Below are positions 1 through 6,118 of a DNA stretch of 7,494 nt, one piece after another. Both the position numbers and the translations under genes were made by a program. Below the pieces are notes generated by a model. The model saw only the letters and a program-made list of their open reading frames with translations. It ran no database searches and was not told the DNA's origin. Source of the DNA: Bacteroidota bacterium. Its GTDB lineage: Bacteria; Bacteroidota; Bacteroidia; Chitinophagales; Chitinophagaceae. Numbering within the stretch: position 1 is the first letter of the stretch; each line of letters starts with the position of its first letter. The stretch spans positions 1 through 7,494 of the forward strand of contig JAFAFV010000001.1 in the NCBI GenBank assembly GCA_023423285.1, in the 5' to 3' direction.

Positions 1-2
1 CA

Positions 3-899
3 CTCATTGTTTGGACAATCGTGCTGCCTTATACCGTGCTCATCGTGCTGCTGCATTTTTATTACCTGATACCGTTTTTACCGAAGCGTAAGTTTTGGTC
101 TAAAAGGTATCTTATCAACCTGTTTCCGGGCATTTTTTTATTGTCATTTATCGCAGCGCTGCTAGCTGAACTTGTTTGGCCGGGTTGGTCTGATTTTGCA
201 GGAGTGTTCATCATGCTCATGCTTTACTCATTGTTTATTGCGGCGCCGCTGTCATGGTATATTTATAAGAATCATTACGATAAAGTTTTCCTGTTGTCAC
301 AGTTGGGTACGTCGCAGGCCAACCTTACATTACTACGCTCGCAGATCAATCCGCATTTTTTATTTAATACGCTCAACAGCCTGTATGGTACGGCTTTGCA
401 GGAAAATGCCATGAGAACCAGCGAAGGCATTCAAAAGCTGGGCGATATGATGCGCTTTATGCTGTATGAAAATAATCTTGATAAGATATCGCTTACACGG
501 GAAGTAAATTATCTGAATAATTATATTGATCTGCAAAAACTCCGCATAGCACATTCTCCTCAAATTGCGATTGAAACCCAGGTGGAGGAACCTGTGAGCA
601 ATTTGCAGATAGCGCCCATGCTATTAATACCTTTTGTAGAAAATGCTTTTAAACACGGCATCAGTTTTAATGATCCTTCTTTTATTCGCATCAGCCTTCA
701 GGTGTTGGAAAACCGGTTATTGTTTAGCGTGAGCAACAGCGTTCACTCCAATAAATCCAAAGATACCGAACAGCACAAAGGAGGTATTGGGCTTGAAAAC
801 GTGAAGCAGCGCCTTGCTCTTTTGTACCCCAGCAGGCATGACCTGGTGATACGGGAAAACCCGAAGGAATACTTTATTCATTTAACGCTTACTTTGTAA
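3..899 (+). CDS. LytS/YehU-type sensor histidine kinase, 5' partial
   Basis: This is a membrane sensor kinase that should phosphorylate the LytTR regulator encoded just downstream. The frame is open to the window edge: the codons before the GTG at 21 read LIVWTI and complete a hydrophobic helix, so the true start lies upstream and GTG 21 is not the start. Numbering from 21, three hydrophobic segments (about 1-19, 32-53 and 61-82) precede a short linker. The His_kinase domain (PF06580 type) follows, with the phospho-acceptor His112 in NPHFLFN, an N-box-like IPFVENAFKHG at 203-213, and a glycine-rich GGIGLENVKQRL at 254-265 for ATP binding. Family members usually have about four membrane helices, so probably only one helix and a short N-terminus are missing. 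The periplasmic sensing part is minimal, so the signal may be sensed in or at the membrane (inference). No stimulus can be read from the sequence. Confidence 0.93.
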   Translation, partial: LIVWTIVLPYTVLIVLLHFYYLIPFLPKRKFWSKRYLINLFPGIFLLSFIAALLAELVWPGWSDFAGVFIMLMLYSLFIAAPLSWYIYKNHYDKVFLLSQLGTSQANLTLLRSQINPHFLFNTLNSLYGTALQENAMRTSEGIQKLGDMMRFMLYENNLDKISLTREVNYLNNYIDLQKLRIAHSPQIAIETQVEEPVSNLQIAPMLLIPFVENAFKHGISFNDPSFIRISLQVLENRLLFSVSNSVHSNKSKDTEQHKGGIGLENVKQRLALLYPSRHDLVIRENPKEYFIHLTLTL

Positions 900-915
900 A
901 AAACATTCACTGGCT

Positions 916-1578
916 ATGACAGCTATTGCAATAGATGATGAGCCTATCGCGCTGGAAGTGATCAAGAGCCTTGCTTCAAAAGTTTCTTTCCTGGAGCTGA
1001 AAGCCTGCTTTACCAATGCTTTTGAAGGGATTGCGTATTTGCAGAAGCACAAAACAGATGTATTGTTTTTGGATATCAAAATGCCCGACATCAGCGGTAT
1101 TGAAGTTTCACGGTCTTTGCAAAACCCACCTATGATCATTTTTACAACTGCTTACAGCGAGCATGCCGTGGAAGGGTTTGAGCTGGACGCGCTGGATTAT
1201 TTGCTGAAGCCGTTTTCAATGCAGCGTTTCTTAAAGGCTTGTACAAAAGCACATGAGTTATATCTTCTAAAGAATGAAACCAAAAAAGAAGATTTTATCT
1301 TTCTGAAAGATGGTTATGGGCAGGTGAAGGTTTTGATTGACGAAATTGTATATATAGAATCGGCGGGCAATTACCTGAATGTTTTTCTTATAACAGGAAG
1401 GGTAGTTACCAGGCTTACCATCAATGAAATGCTTGACCTTTTACCTGTAGAAAAATTTGTGAGAATACACCGGAGCTTTATCATAGCCAGGAATAAAATT
1501 TCAAAATACAACAAGCAAGCTGTTTTTATAGGCGATGTGGAATTGCCTATTGGCCAAAGCTATCAGCCCTTTGCGTAA
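916..1578 (+). CDS. LytTR-family response regulator
   Basis: This is a DNA-binding response regulator and the expected partner of the kinase 16 bases upstream, probably on the same transcript. The receiver domain (about 1-115) has the acidic pair Asp7/Asp8, the phosphorylation site Asp53 in LFLDIKMPD, Thr77/Thr78 in FTTAY, and the conserved Lys98 in LLKPF. The LytTR domain (about 127-220) contains YIESAGNY near 146-153 and IHRSFIIARNKI at 184-195, and it ends with the family-typical LPIGQSY. The length of 220 residues is slightly short but complete. LytTR regulators bind direct repeats upstream of target genes. The target here is unknown, and I do not see an obvious paired site next to the gene itself. 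No strong Shine-Dalgarno sequence precedes the ATG, as is common in Bacteroidota. The 3' end overlaps the convergent peptidase gene by 16 bases. Confidence 0.95.
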   Translation: MTAIAIDDEPIALEVIKSLASKVSFLELKACFTNAFEGIAYLQKHKTDVLFLDIKMPDISGIEVSRSLQNPPMIIFTTAYSEHAVEGFELDALDYLLKPFSMQRFLKACTKAHELYLLKNETKKEDFIFLKDGYGQVKVLIDEIVYIESAGNYLNVFLITGRVVTRLTINEMLDLLPVEKFVRIHRSFIIARNKISKYNKQAVFIGDVELPIGQSYQPFA

Positions 1579-2801
1579 TAATACAAGGTGCTGCTGTTCT
1601 CTTCCCTAAAAACACGGCGTGCTGTTTCTTTAATATCTGTTACTGTTATAGCGTCGTACTTGCCCAGTTCGGTATTCATCATATCTGCGTCTCCCAATAG
1701 TTCGTAATAGGCCAGGCTGTTAGCACGGTTCAGCACGCTCATGTCTTCAAACGCCAGCATGCTTTCTGTTTTATTTTTTACTTTTTCAAGTTCGATGTTG
1801 AGGATCGGTTCTTCTTTCAGATAAGTAAGTATTTTTTCAACTTCTCTTTCAGCATGCTCCATTTTTACTCCTTTTACCAGTTTTCCGTCAATGCAAATAA
1901 TGCCGGGATCAATAGTGCCCAAATGATAGCAGGTGATGCTTACAAAAAGTTGTAACTCTTTTACCAGTTTCTGGTGCAGGCGCGATGATTCGCCGCCGCC
2001 TAAAATATCGGTGATCAGGTCGCTGGCATGGTAATCTTCACTGAGTCTGCCGCCTATATGCCAGCATTTATAAAATGCATCCAGTGGCACGTCTGCTGTT
2101 ACACTTAATTTACGGGGCGCTGTTTGCACTGCTTCCTGCGGCAAACGCCGGTTAATTGTTTCACCTGAAGGAATATTGCTAAACCATTTTTCGGCCAGCT
2201 TTTTTACTTCTTCTGTTTCTACGTTGCCTGCTACAACCATGATGGCATTGTTGGGCCGGTAATATTTAAAAAAGAAATTTTTTACGTCCTGCAATTGTGC
2301 ATTTTCAATATGAGATAATTCTTTACCTATAGTCATCCAGCGGTAAGGATGCTGCTGGTATACAAGTTCGCGCAGTTTAAACCATACATCGCCGTAAGGT
2401 TTGTCGATATAATGCTCTTTAAATTCTTCGCACACCACTTTGCGCTGCACTTCAAGGCTTTTTTCATCAAAGGCCAGTGAAAGCATTCGGTCGCTTTCAA
2501 GCCAAAAAGCGGTTTCTAAATTTTCTTTAGGAATATGTATGTAATAATTGGTCAGGTCGTTGGTTGTATAGGCGTTGTTCTCGCCTCCGGCCATTTGCAA
2601 AGGCTCATCATACACCGGAATGTTTACGGAACCGCCAAACATCAGGTGTTCAAATAAATGTGCAAAGCCGGTTTGGGAGGGGTGTTCATCGCGTGCGCCT
2701 ACATCATATAAAATATTCATTACCGCCATGGGTGTAGAAGTGTCTTTATGCACAATCACCCTCAGGCCGTTATCTAAAACAAATTTTTCAAAACAAATCA
2801 T
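1563..2801 (-). CDS. M16 family zinc metallopeptidase (insulinase/pitrilysin-like)
   Basis: This is a predicted cytoplasmic zinc peptidase of the M16 family, about 412 residues long, with an N-terminal catalytic half and a C-terminal structural half. I prefer the ATG at 2799-2801, which gives MICFEKFVLDNG, because family members typically begin just before this LDNGLRVIVH-type strand. An in-frame ATG at 2828 would add nine unconserved residues. From the chosen start the inverted zinc motif HLFEH gives ligands His48 and His52 and catalytic Glu51. The third ligand is one of Glu125/Glu126 in VVCEEFK, about 75 residues later. The C-terminal half has the typical GGGESSRLHQKLVKE segment (about 269-283). 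No signal peptide is visible. Members in this phylum are often encoded as tandem pairs, one active and one degenerate. No second M16 gene is adjacent here. A small lipoprotein gene lies 80 bases upstream on the same strand. Confidence 0.94.
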   Translation of the reverse strand: MICFEKFVLDNGLRVIVHKDTSTPMAVMNILYDVGARDEHPSQTGFAHLFEHLMFGGSVNIPVYDEPLQMAGGENNAYTTNDLTNYYIHIPKENLETAFWLESDRMLSLAFDEKSLEVQRKVVCEEFKEHYIDKPYGDVWFKLRELVYQQHPYRWMTIGKELSHIENAQLQDVKNFFFKYYRPNNAIMVVAGNVETEEVKKLAEKWFSNIPSGETINRRLPQEAVQTAPRKLSVTADVPLDAFYKCWHIGGRLSEDYHASDLITDILGGGESSRLHQKLVKELQLFVSITCYHLGTIDPGIICIDGKLVKGVKMEHAEREVEKILTYLKEEPILNIELEKVKNKTESMLAFEDMSVLNRANSLAYYELLGDADMMNTELGKYDAITVTDIKETARRVFREENSSTLYYYAKG

Positions 2802-2881
2802 TTGGCGAATATAATGAAGCGATAGCACAAAAAACTTTCCCGCAGTTTGTGATATTTAAGTTGGCGGCAAATGCATTTACA

Positions 2882-3319
2882 TCAAGGCGTCAGCAACCTG
2901 TCCAGATCCAAAATTGATTTTTCGCGCAGCCGCTCCATATTGGCGCCTTTGGGATCCCAGTTAAGCTGGTTGTCAAAATCTTCTGCCGAAGGCTTAAAAA
3001 ACCTGAAAAAATGTTTGCCTGAAGTATGATACACAAAAGCCGGCATTTTTACCTGTGCAGATAATTTTTCGCCGTTTAATCCAAAGATTCTGAAATGGTA
3101 ATTTTCAATACCATTTAGCGGCACTTGCGGCAAGCCGCCAATCGTGTCGTACCTGATTTCAACATCACCCCTTGGTGCGGTTGAATCTTTAATAAGTTCA
3201 ATAAAATACCAGCCCGTATCCTGCGCATTGATGTACACATCAATATTGTCTTTTTTTTGCGAATTGCCTAAGCAGGAGTACAATGTGGTGATTAGCAAAA
3301 TAGCCGTAAGAATTCTCAT
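2882..3319 (-). CDS. Small lipoprotein of unknown function
   Basis: I do not recognise a family for this 145-residue protein. The N-terminus is a short type II signal peptide: a basic start (MR), a hydrophobic core, and the lipobox LYSC with Cys16 as the lipidation site. This predicts a membrane-anchored periplasmic or outer-membrane lipoprotein. The mature part is soluble, about 130 residues, rich in aromatics and short beta-type stretches, such as GWYFIELIKD near 36-45 and KHFFRFFKP near 102-110. It contains no other cysteine. A charged C-terminal helix-like segment (about 127-143) ends the protein. The M16 peptidase gene follows on the same strand after 80 bases, so co-transcription is possible but not shown. 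The upstream region is a 67-base divergent spacer shared with the arginase-like gene. The intact frame, signal peptide and placement support a real gene. Confidence 0.8.
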   Translation of the reverse strand: MRILTAILLITTLYSCLGNSQKKDNIDVYINAQDTGWYFIELIKDSTAPRGDVEIRYDTIGGLPQVPLNGIENYHFRIFGLNGEKLSAQVKMPAFVYHTSGKHFFRFFKPSAEDFDNQLNWDPKGANMERLREKSILDLDRLLTP

Positions 3320-3355
3320 AACAATAAATATGCTTAAAATTAAACTTTAAACCCC

Positions 3356-3370
3356 AAACTTTTAAAGTTT
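3356..3370. repeat. Inverted repeat AAACTTT-T-AAAGTTT in the divergent spacer
   Basis: AAACTTT (3356-3362) and AAAGTTT (3364-3370) form a perfect inverted repeat around one T. A further direct copy of AAACTTT occurs at 3342-3348, 14 bases before the left arm. The cluster lies midway between the divergent lipoprotein and arginase-like genes, where a regulator could control both. The region is AT-rich, so chance is a real alternative. Confidence 0.35.
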
Positions 3371-3373
3371 CCT

Positions 3374-3381
3374 TTATTTTG
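3374..3381 (+). promoter_or_regulatory. Possible -7 element before the arginase-like gene
   Basis: TTATTTTG differs from the TAnnTTTG consensus at one position and ends five bases before the ATG at 3387. If used, the transcript would begin at or next to the start codon and be nearly leaderless. No matching TTTG -33 element is visible, so support is weak. Confidence 0.25.
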
Positions 3382-3386
3382 CATTT

Positions 3387-4538
3387 ATGTCAGATCATTT
3401 GAATATTGAATCTTTTCTAAACCCTGTAAATATCAGAGAAATTGCGGGCGATGAAACCTATAATCCCGACCAATATGGTGGTATCATTTCTATACATGAT
3501 GAGGCTTTGCCAGATGTTGATGCTGCAGAAATTATTTTAATAGGTTGTGGCGAACAGCGCGGCAGTGGCATACTGGGTCCCGAAAGCAGCGCGCCTGATA
3601 TGATTCGCAGACAGTTTTACCAACTCTATTTCTGGCATGAAGGACTGAGGTTTGCAGACCTTGGCAATATTAAGCAGGGCGCCACTTTGAACGATACCAT
3701 GGCCGCATTAAAAACAGTGATTGCCGAACTGACCGATCTGGGTAAAATGGTGATCATTCTGGGCGGCTCGCACGATGTAACACTTGCACAATACGAAGCT
3801 TGCCGCAGCCGGCAAAAGTTAATTGAAGCTACGGTAGTAGATGCGCGTATTGACCTGGATATGCAGTCGCCCTTTGCTGCAGATCATTTTTTAATGCAGA
3901 TGTTTACCAGCGATCCCAACTACTTAAAGCATTACAACCACGTAGGTTTTCAAAGCTATTTTGTGCACCCCGGCATGCTGCAAACACTGGATAAATTAAA
4001 GTTTGATTTTTACCGCGTGGGTCATGTAAAAGAAAGTATTGAAGAGATAGAACCCGGTATTCGCAGCAGCAGCCTTTTTTCATTTGACATCAATGCCATT
4101 GCCAACACTTATGCGCCGGCCAACGGACTTACGCCAAATGGCTTTACGGGCGAAGAAGCCTGCATACTAATGCAGTATGCCGGTATGAGTGCGCATATGG
4201 ATACGATTGGTATTTATGGTTATGATCCCCGGGCAGATGCAAGCGATATGACGGCAAAGCAGATCAGCCACATGCTTTGGTATGCTATTGACGGGCATTA
4301 CCGAAAAAGAAATGAAGCAGAACTGAGCGATAAAGATTCGTTTAAAGAGTTTCAAATGATTTTTTCAGAAGTTGAAACCGTGTTTCTGCAAAGCAAGAAA
4401 ACCAGTCGCTGGTGGATGCAAATGCCTGATAAAAGCTTTATTCCCTGCAGTTATAATGACTATTTGCTGGCAGCCAGCGATGAAATACCTAACAGATGGT
4501 TCAGGGCGCAGCAGCGCGACACGCTTTCGGTAAAATAA
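3387..4538 (+). CDS. Arginase/formimidoylglutamase-like protein with altered metal site
   Basis: This 383-residue protein has the ureohydrolase fold, the family of arginase, agmatinase and formimidoylglutamase, which hydrolyse guanidino or formimino groups using two manganese ions. Recognisable landmarks are GGSHD (126-130, arginase GGDHS), VVDARID (150-156, arginase DAHxD), FSFDINAI (231-238, arginase SFDxD) and GFTGEEA (252-258, arginase GLTxxE). Against the six canonical ligands, His129, Asp152, Asp156 and Asp234 remain, while the second His is Arg154 and the last Asp is Asn236. This resembles a Bacteroidota group often labelled formimidoylglutamase whose members carry similar changes. Catalysis is therefore doubtful. 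A C-terminal extension (about 310-383) beyond the usual fold carries RWWMQMP and PCSYNDYLLAASDEIPNRW, a stretch that looks conserved in that group. No histidine-degradation genes are adjacent. The fold is clear, the activity is not. Confidence 0.88.
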   Translation: MSDHLNIESFLNPVNIREIAGDETYNPDQYGGIISIHDEALPDVDAAEIILIGCGEQRGSGILGPESSAPDMIRRQFYQLYFWHEGLRFADLGNIKQGATLNDTMAALKTVIAELTDLGKMVIILGGSHDVTLAQYEACRSRQKLIEATVVDARIDLDMQSPFAADHFLMQMFTSDPNYLKHYNHVGFQSYFVHPGMLQTLDKLKFDFYRVGHVKESIEEIEPGIRSSSLFSFDINAIANTYAPANGLTPNGFTGEEACILMQYAGMSAHMDTIGIYGYDPRADASDMTAKQISHMLWYAIDGHYRKRNEAELSDKDSFKEFQMIFSEVETVFLQSKKTSRWWMQMPDKSFIPCSYNDYLLAASDEIPNRWFRAQQRDTLSVK

Positions 4539-4602
4539 TTACAGGCAGTAAAAAAATGATAATAACGTAATAAATACAGACTCGAAAATTGTAAAAAAGA
4601 AA

Positions 4603-4612
4603 GCAAATTTGC
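4603..4612. promoter_or_regulatory. Palindrome GCAAATTTGC with a -7-like core before the phosphatase
   Basis: GCAAATTTGC is a perfect 10-base palindrome in the 105-base spacer upstream of the phosphatase. It contains CAAATTTG, one mismatch from TAnnTTTG on the plus strand, which would leave a leader of about 25 bases before the ATG at 4644. It may be a promoter core, an operator, or chance in AT-rich DNA. The rest of the spacer (4539-4602 and 4613-4643) shows no terminator hairpin or small gene. Confidence 0.25.
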
Positions 4613-4643
4613 AATCAAAGTTTTAACCGCACACAACACATTT

Positions 4644-6050
4644 ATGGAAAGAAGACATTTTCTCCGCAACTCGTCGCTGGCACTATTAGGCACAGGACTT
4701 TTTAAATCTGCATCTGCAGAAACCATTATGCACAGCAACTCTTTAGCTGCCGGAACAGCAAAGAATATTATATTTCTTGTGAGTGATGGAATGAGCATAG
4801 GTACGCTTACCATGGCCAATCTTTTTATGCAAATAAAAGAAGGCCGCAACAGCCACTGGATGCAATTGTATCACGATAATCTGGCGGCGCGTGCACTAAT
4901 GGATACGGCTTCTGCCAGCTCTTTGGTAACTGACTCTTCCGCGGCAAGTTCGGCATGGGGCGGTGGTGTACGTGTGCGAAACGGAGCTGTAAATGTAAAT
5001 GCAGACGGAAGTTTTAACAAACCCATTTTACAAAAATTTAAGGCAGCCGGCAAATCAGTTGGTTGCGTTACTACTGTGCCCATTGCACATGCCACGCCAG
5101 CAGGCTTTTGTGTGAACAATACCAAGCGTGGCGACATGCAGGAAATTGCTTCGGATTATTTAAAGCTGCGATTTGACGTGATGATGGGTGGCGGTACAGA
5201 ACTTTTTTCTGCCAATCAGAGAACAGATAAAAGAGATCTTTTTAAAGAATTTAATGACGCAGGTTTTGCCGTAGTACAAACCCGTAATCAAATGCTGAAC
5301 ATCAGCAGCGCCAATACCAAGCCTGTGCTGGGTGTATTCAACCCCAACGGCCTGCCTTATGCGTTAGACCGTGAGAACGATGCAGAATTGAAAGAAAGAA
5401 CACCCACGTTGGCAGAAATGAGTAAGGTGGCCATACAGCAACTTAGCAAAAACAAAAAGGGGTTTGTAATGCAAATTGAAGGCGGTAAAGTAGACTGGGC
5501 TGCTCATGCCAATGACGCAGCAGCACTGGTTTATGACCAGGTAGCATTTGATGATGCAGTAAAAGTAGCTTTAGACTTTGCCAAAAGCAATAAAGAAACC
5601 CTGGTGGTTATTACCACTGATCATGGAAATGCCAATCCGGGCTTGTTTAGCGGAAGCAGTGCCAATAAAAACTTTGAACGCCTTCAAAAATTTAAATACA
5701 CTAATAACTGGGTGCTCACCGGTATCAAACCCAGCTTTAGCCCTCGTCAGGTTATTGAGCGCCTGGAAGCAGCACAAGGCTATGCCATTACTACCGATGA
5801 AGCTAAAGACCTTCTTTTGCATTATGAAAAGTTAGACGAAACAGGCCTTTATAACGTAAACAGGCTGCCATTCAAAACTTTGGCTGGTATTCAGCAAAAA
5901 TATCTTTCTATTGGTTGGGGCGGCACAGACCATTCGGGCGATCATGTTGAACTTGCCATGTTTGGTCCTGGAAGCAATAAACTGAAGCCATTTGTAAAAA
6001 ATTACGAGCTGCATAATTTTATGCTGAATGCTGCAGGCGTAAAAGTGTAA
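4644..6050 (+). CDS. Alkaline phosphatase, Tat-exported
   Basis: This is a periplasmic or cell-surface phosphomonoesterase of the alkaline phosphatase superfamily, 468 residues. The N-terminus has a twin-arginine signal, ERRHFLRN, followed by a hydrophobic stretch and a likely cleavage site after SASA at residue 25, so the enzyme is probably exported folded with its metals. Active-site features appear in the expected order: Asp48 in LVSDGM; the nucleophile Ser98 in VTDSSAASSA; His149 and Thr151 in AHATPAG; Glu279, Asp284 and His288 in IEGGKVDWAAHAND; Asp326/His327 in TTDHG; and His430 in GTDHSGDHV. All expected zinc and magnesium ligands seem present. Residues about 335-420 are a less conserved insertion before the last metal motif. 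The gene stands 105 bases after the arginase-like gene and ends with a TAA TAG double stop. No recognisable Pho box is visible in the leader. Confidence 0.95.
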   Translation: MERRHFLRNSSLALLGTGLFKSASAETIMHSNSLAAGTAKNIIFLVSDGMSIGTLTMANLFMQIKEGRNSHWMQLYHDNLAARALMDTASASSLVTDSSAASSAWGGGVRVRNGAVNVNADGSFNKPILQKFKAAGKSVGCVTTVPIAHATPAGFCVNNTKRGDMQEIASDYLKLRFDVMMGGGTELFSANQRTDKRDLFKEFNDAGFAVVQTRNQMLNISSANTKPVLGVFNPNGLPYALDRENDAELKERTPTLAEMSKVAIQQLSKNKKGFVMQIEGGKVDWAAHANDAAALVYDQVAFDDAVKVALDFAKSNKETLVVITTDHGNANPGLFSGSSANKNFERLQKFKYTNNWVLTGIKPSFSPRQVIERLEAAQGYAITTDEAKDLLLHYEKLDETGLYNVNRLPFKTLAGIQQKYLSIGWGGTDHSGDHVELAMFGPGSNKLKPFVKNYELHNFMLNAAGVKV

Positions 6051-6068
6051 TAGCTCTGATATTTCCAA

Positions 6069-6078
6069 CCCATATGGG
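6069..6078. repeat. Perfect 10-bp palindrome CCCATATGGG
   Basis: The sequence CCCATATGGG is its own reverse complement and lies between the phosphatase stop and the inverted repeat at 6084-6104. It sits about 36-45 bases before the inferred dusB transcription start, where an activator could bind. A palindrome this short can arise by chance, so a function is only suggested. Confidence 0.3.
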
Positions 6079-6083
6079 ATGCT

Positions 6084-6104
6084 GGTAAGCAGATTTGGCT
6101 TACC
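6084..6104. repeat. Perfect 7-bp inverted repeat in the dusB upstream region
   Basis: GGTAAGC (6084-6090) and GCTTACC (6098-6104) are exact reverse complements separated by the 7-base AGATTTG. The right arm runs into the -7 element, so this could be an operator over the promoter. As RNA it could form a small hairpin after the phosphatase gene, but there is no U-run, so it is a poor intrinsic terminator. Confidence 0.5.
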
Positions 6105-6108
6105 TTTG
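6101..6108 (+). promoter_or_regulatory. Bacteroidota-type -7 element upstream of dusB
   Basis: TACCTTTG matches the TAnnTTTG -7 consensus of the Bacteroidota primary sigma factor exactly and ends 10 bases before the ATG at 6119. Transcription would start near 6113-6115, giving a leader of only a few bases. No clear TTTG -33 element is visible about 19-21 bases upstream, so a helper protein may be needed or the match may be chance. The position supports the ATG at 6119 over the TTG at 6095. Confidence 0.45.
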
Positions 6109-6118
6109 CAGGCTCTTT

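Noticed and set aside
882..1139. 85-codon minus-strand frame across the kinase/regulator junction
   Set aside because: It is antisense to the receiver domain and has no recognisable features or separate promoter.
2802..2828. Upstream ATG extension of the M16 peptidase
   Set aside because: The nine added residues (MLSLHYIRQ) are not like the usual family start, which begins close to the FEKFVLDNG strand. The ATG at 2801 is preferred.
4460..4849. 129-codon open frame on the minus strand, spanning the spacer upstream of the phosphatase
   Set aside because: It overlaps the end of the arginase-like gene and the Tat signal and first metal motif of the phosphatase. The product shows no coherent domain and is Cys- and Ser-rich, so it is not credible as a gene.
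6084..6108. Intrinsic terminator for the phosphatase gene
   Set aside because: The stem is only 7 bp and is followed by TTTGCAGG rather than a U-run, so it does not meet the usual pattern.
6095..6118. TTG start eight codons upstream of the dusB ATG
   Set aside because: The start falls in the loop of an inverted repeat, and the extension contains the -7 element. The extra residues do not resemble the family N-terminus.
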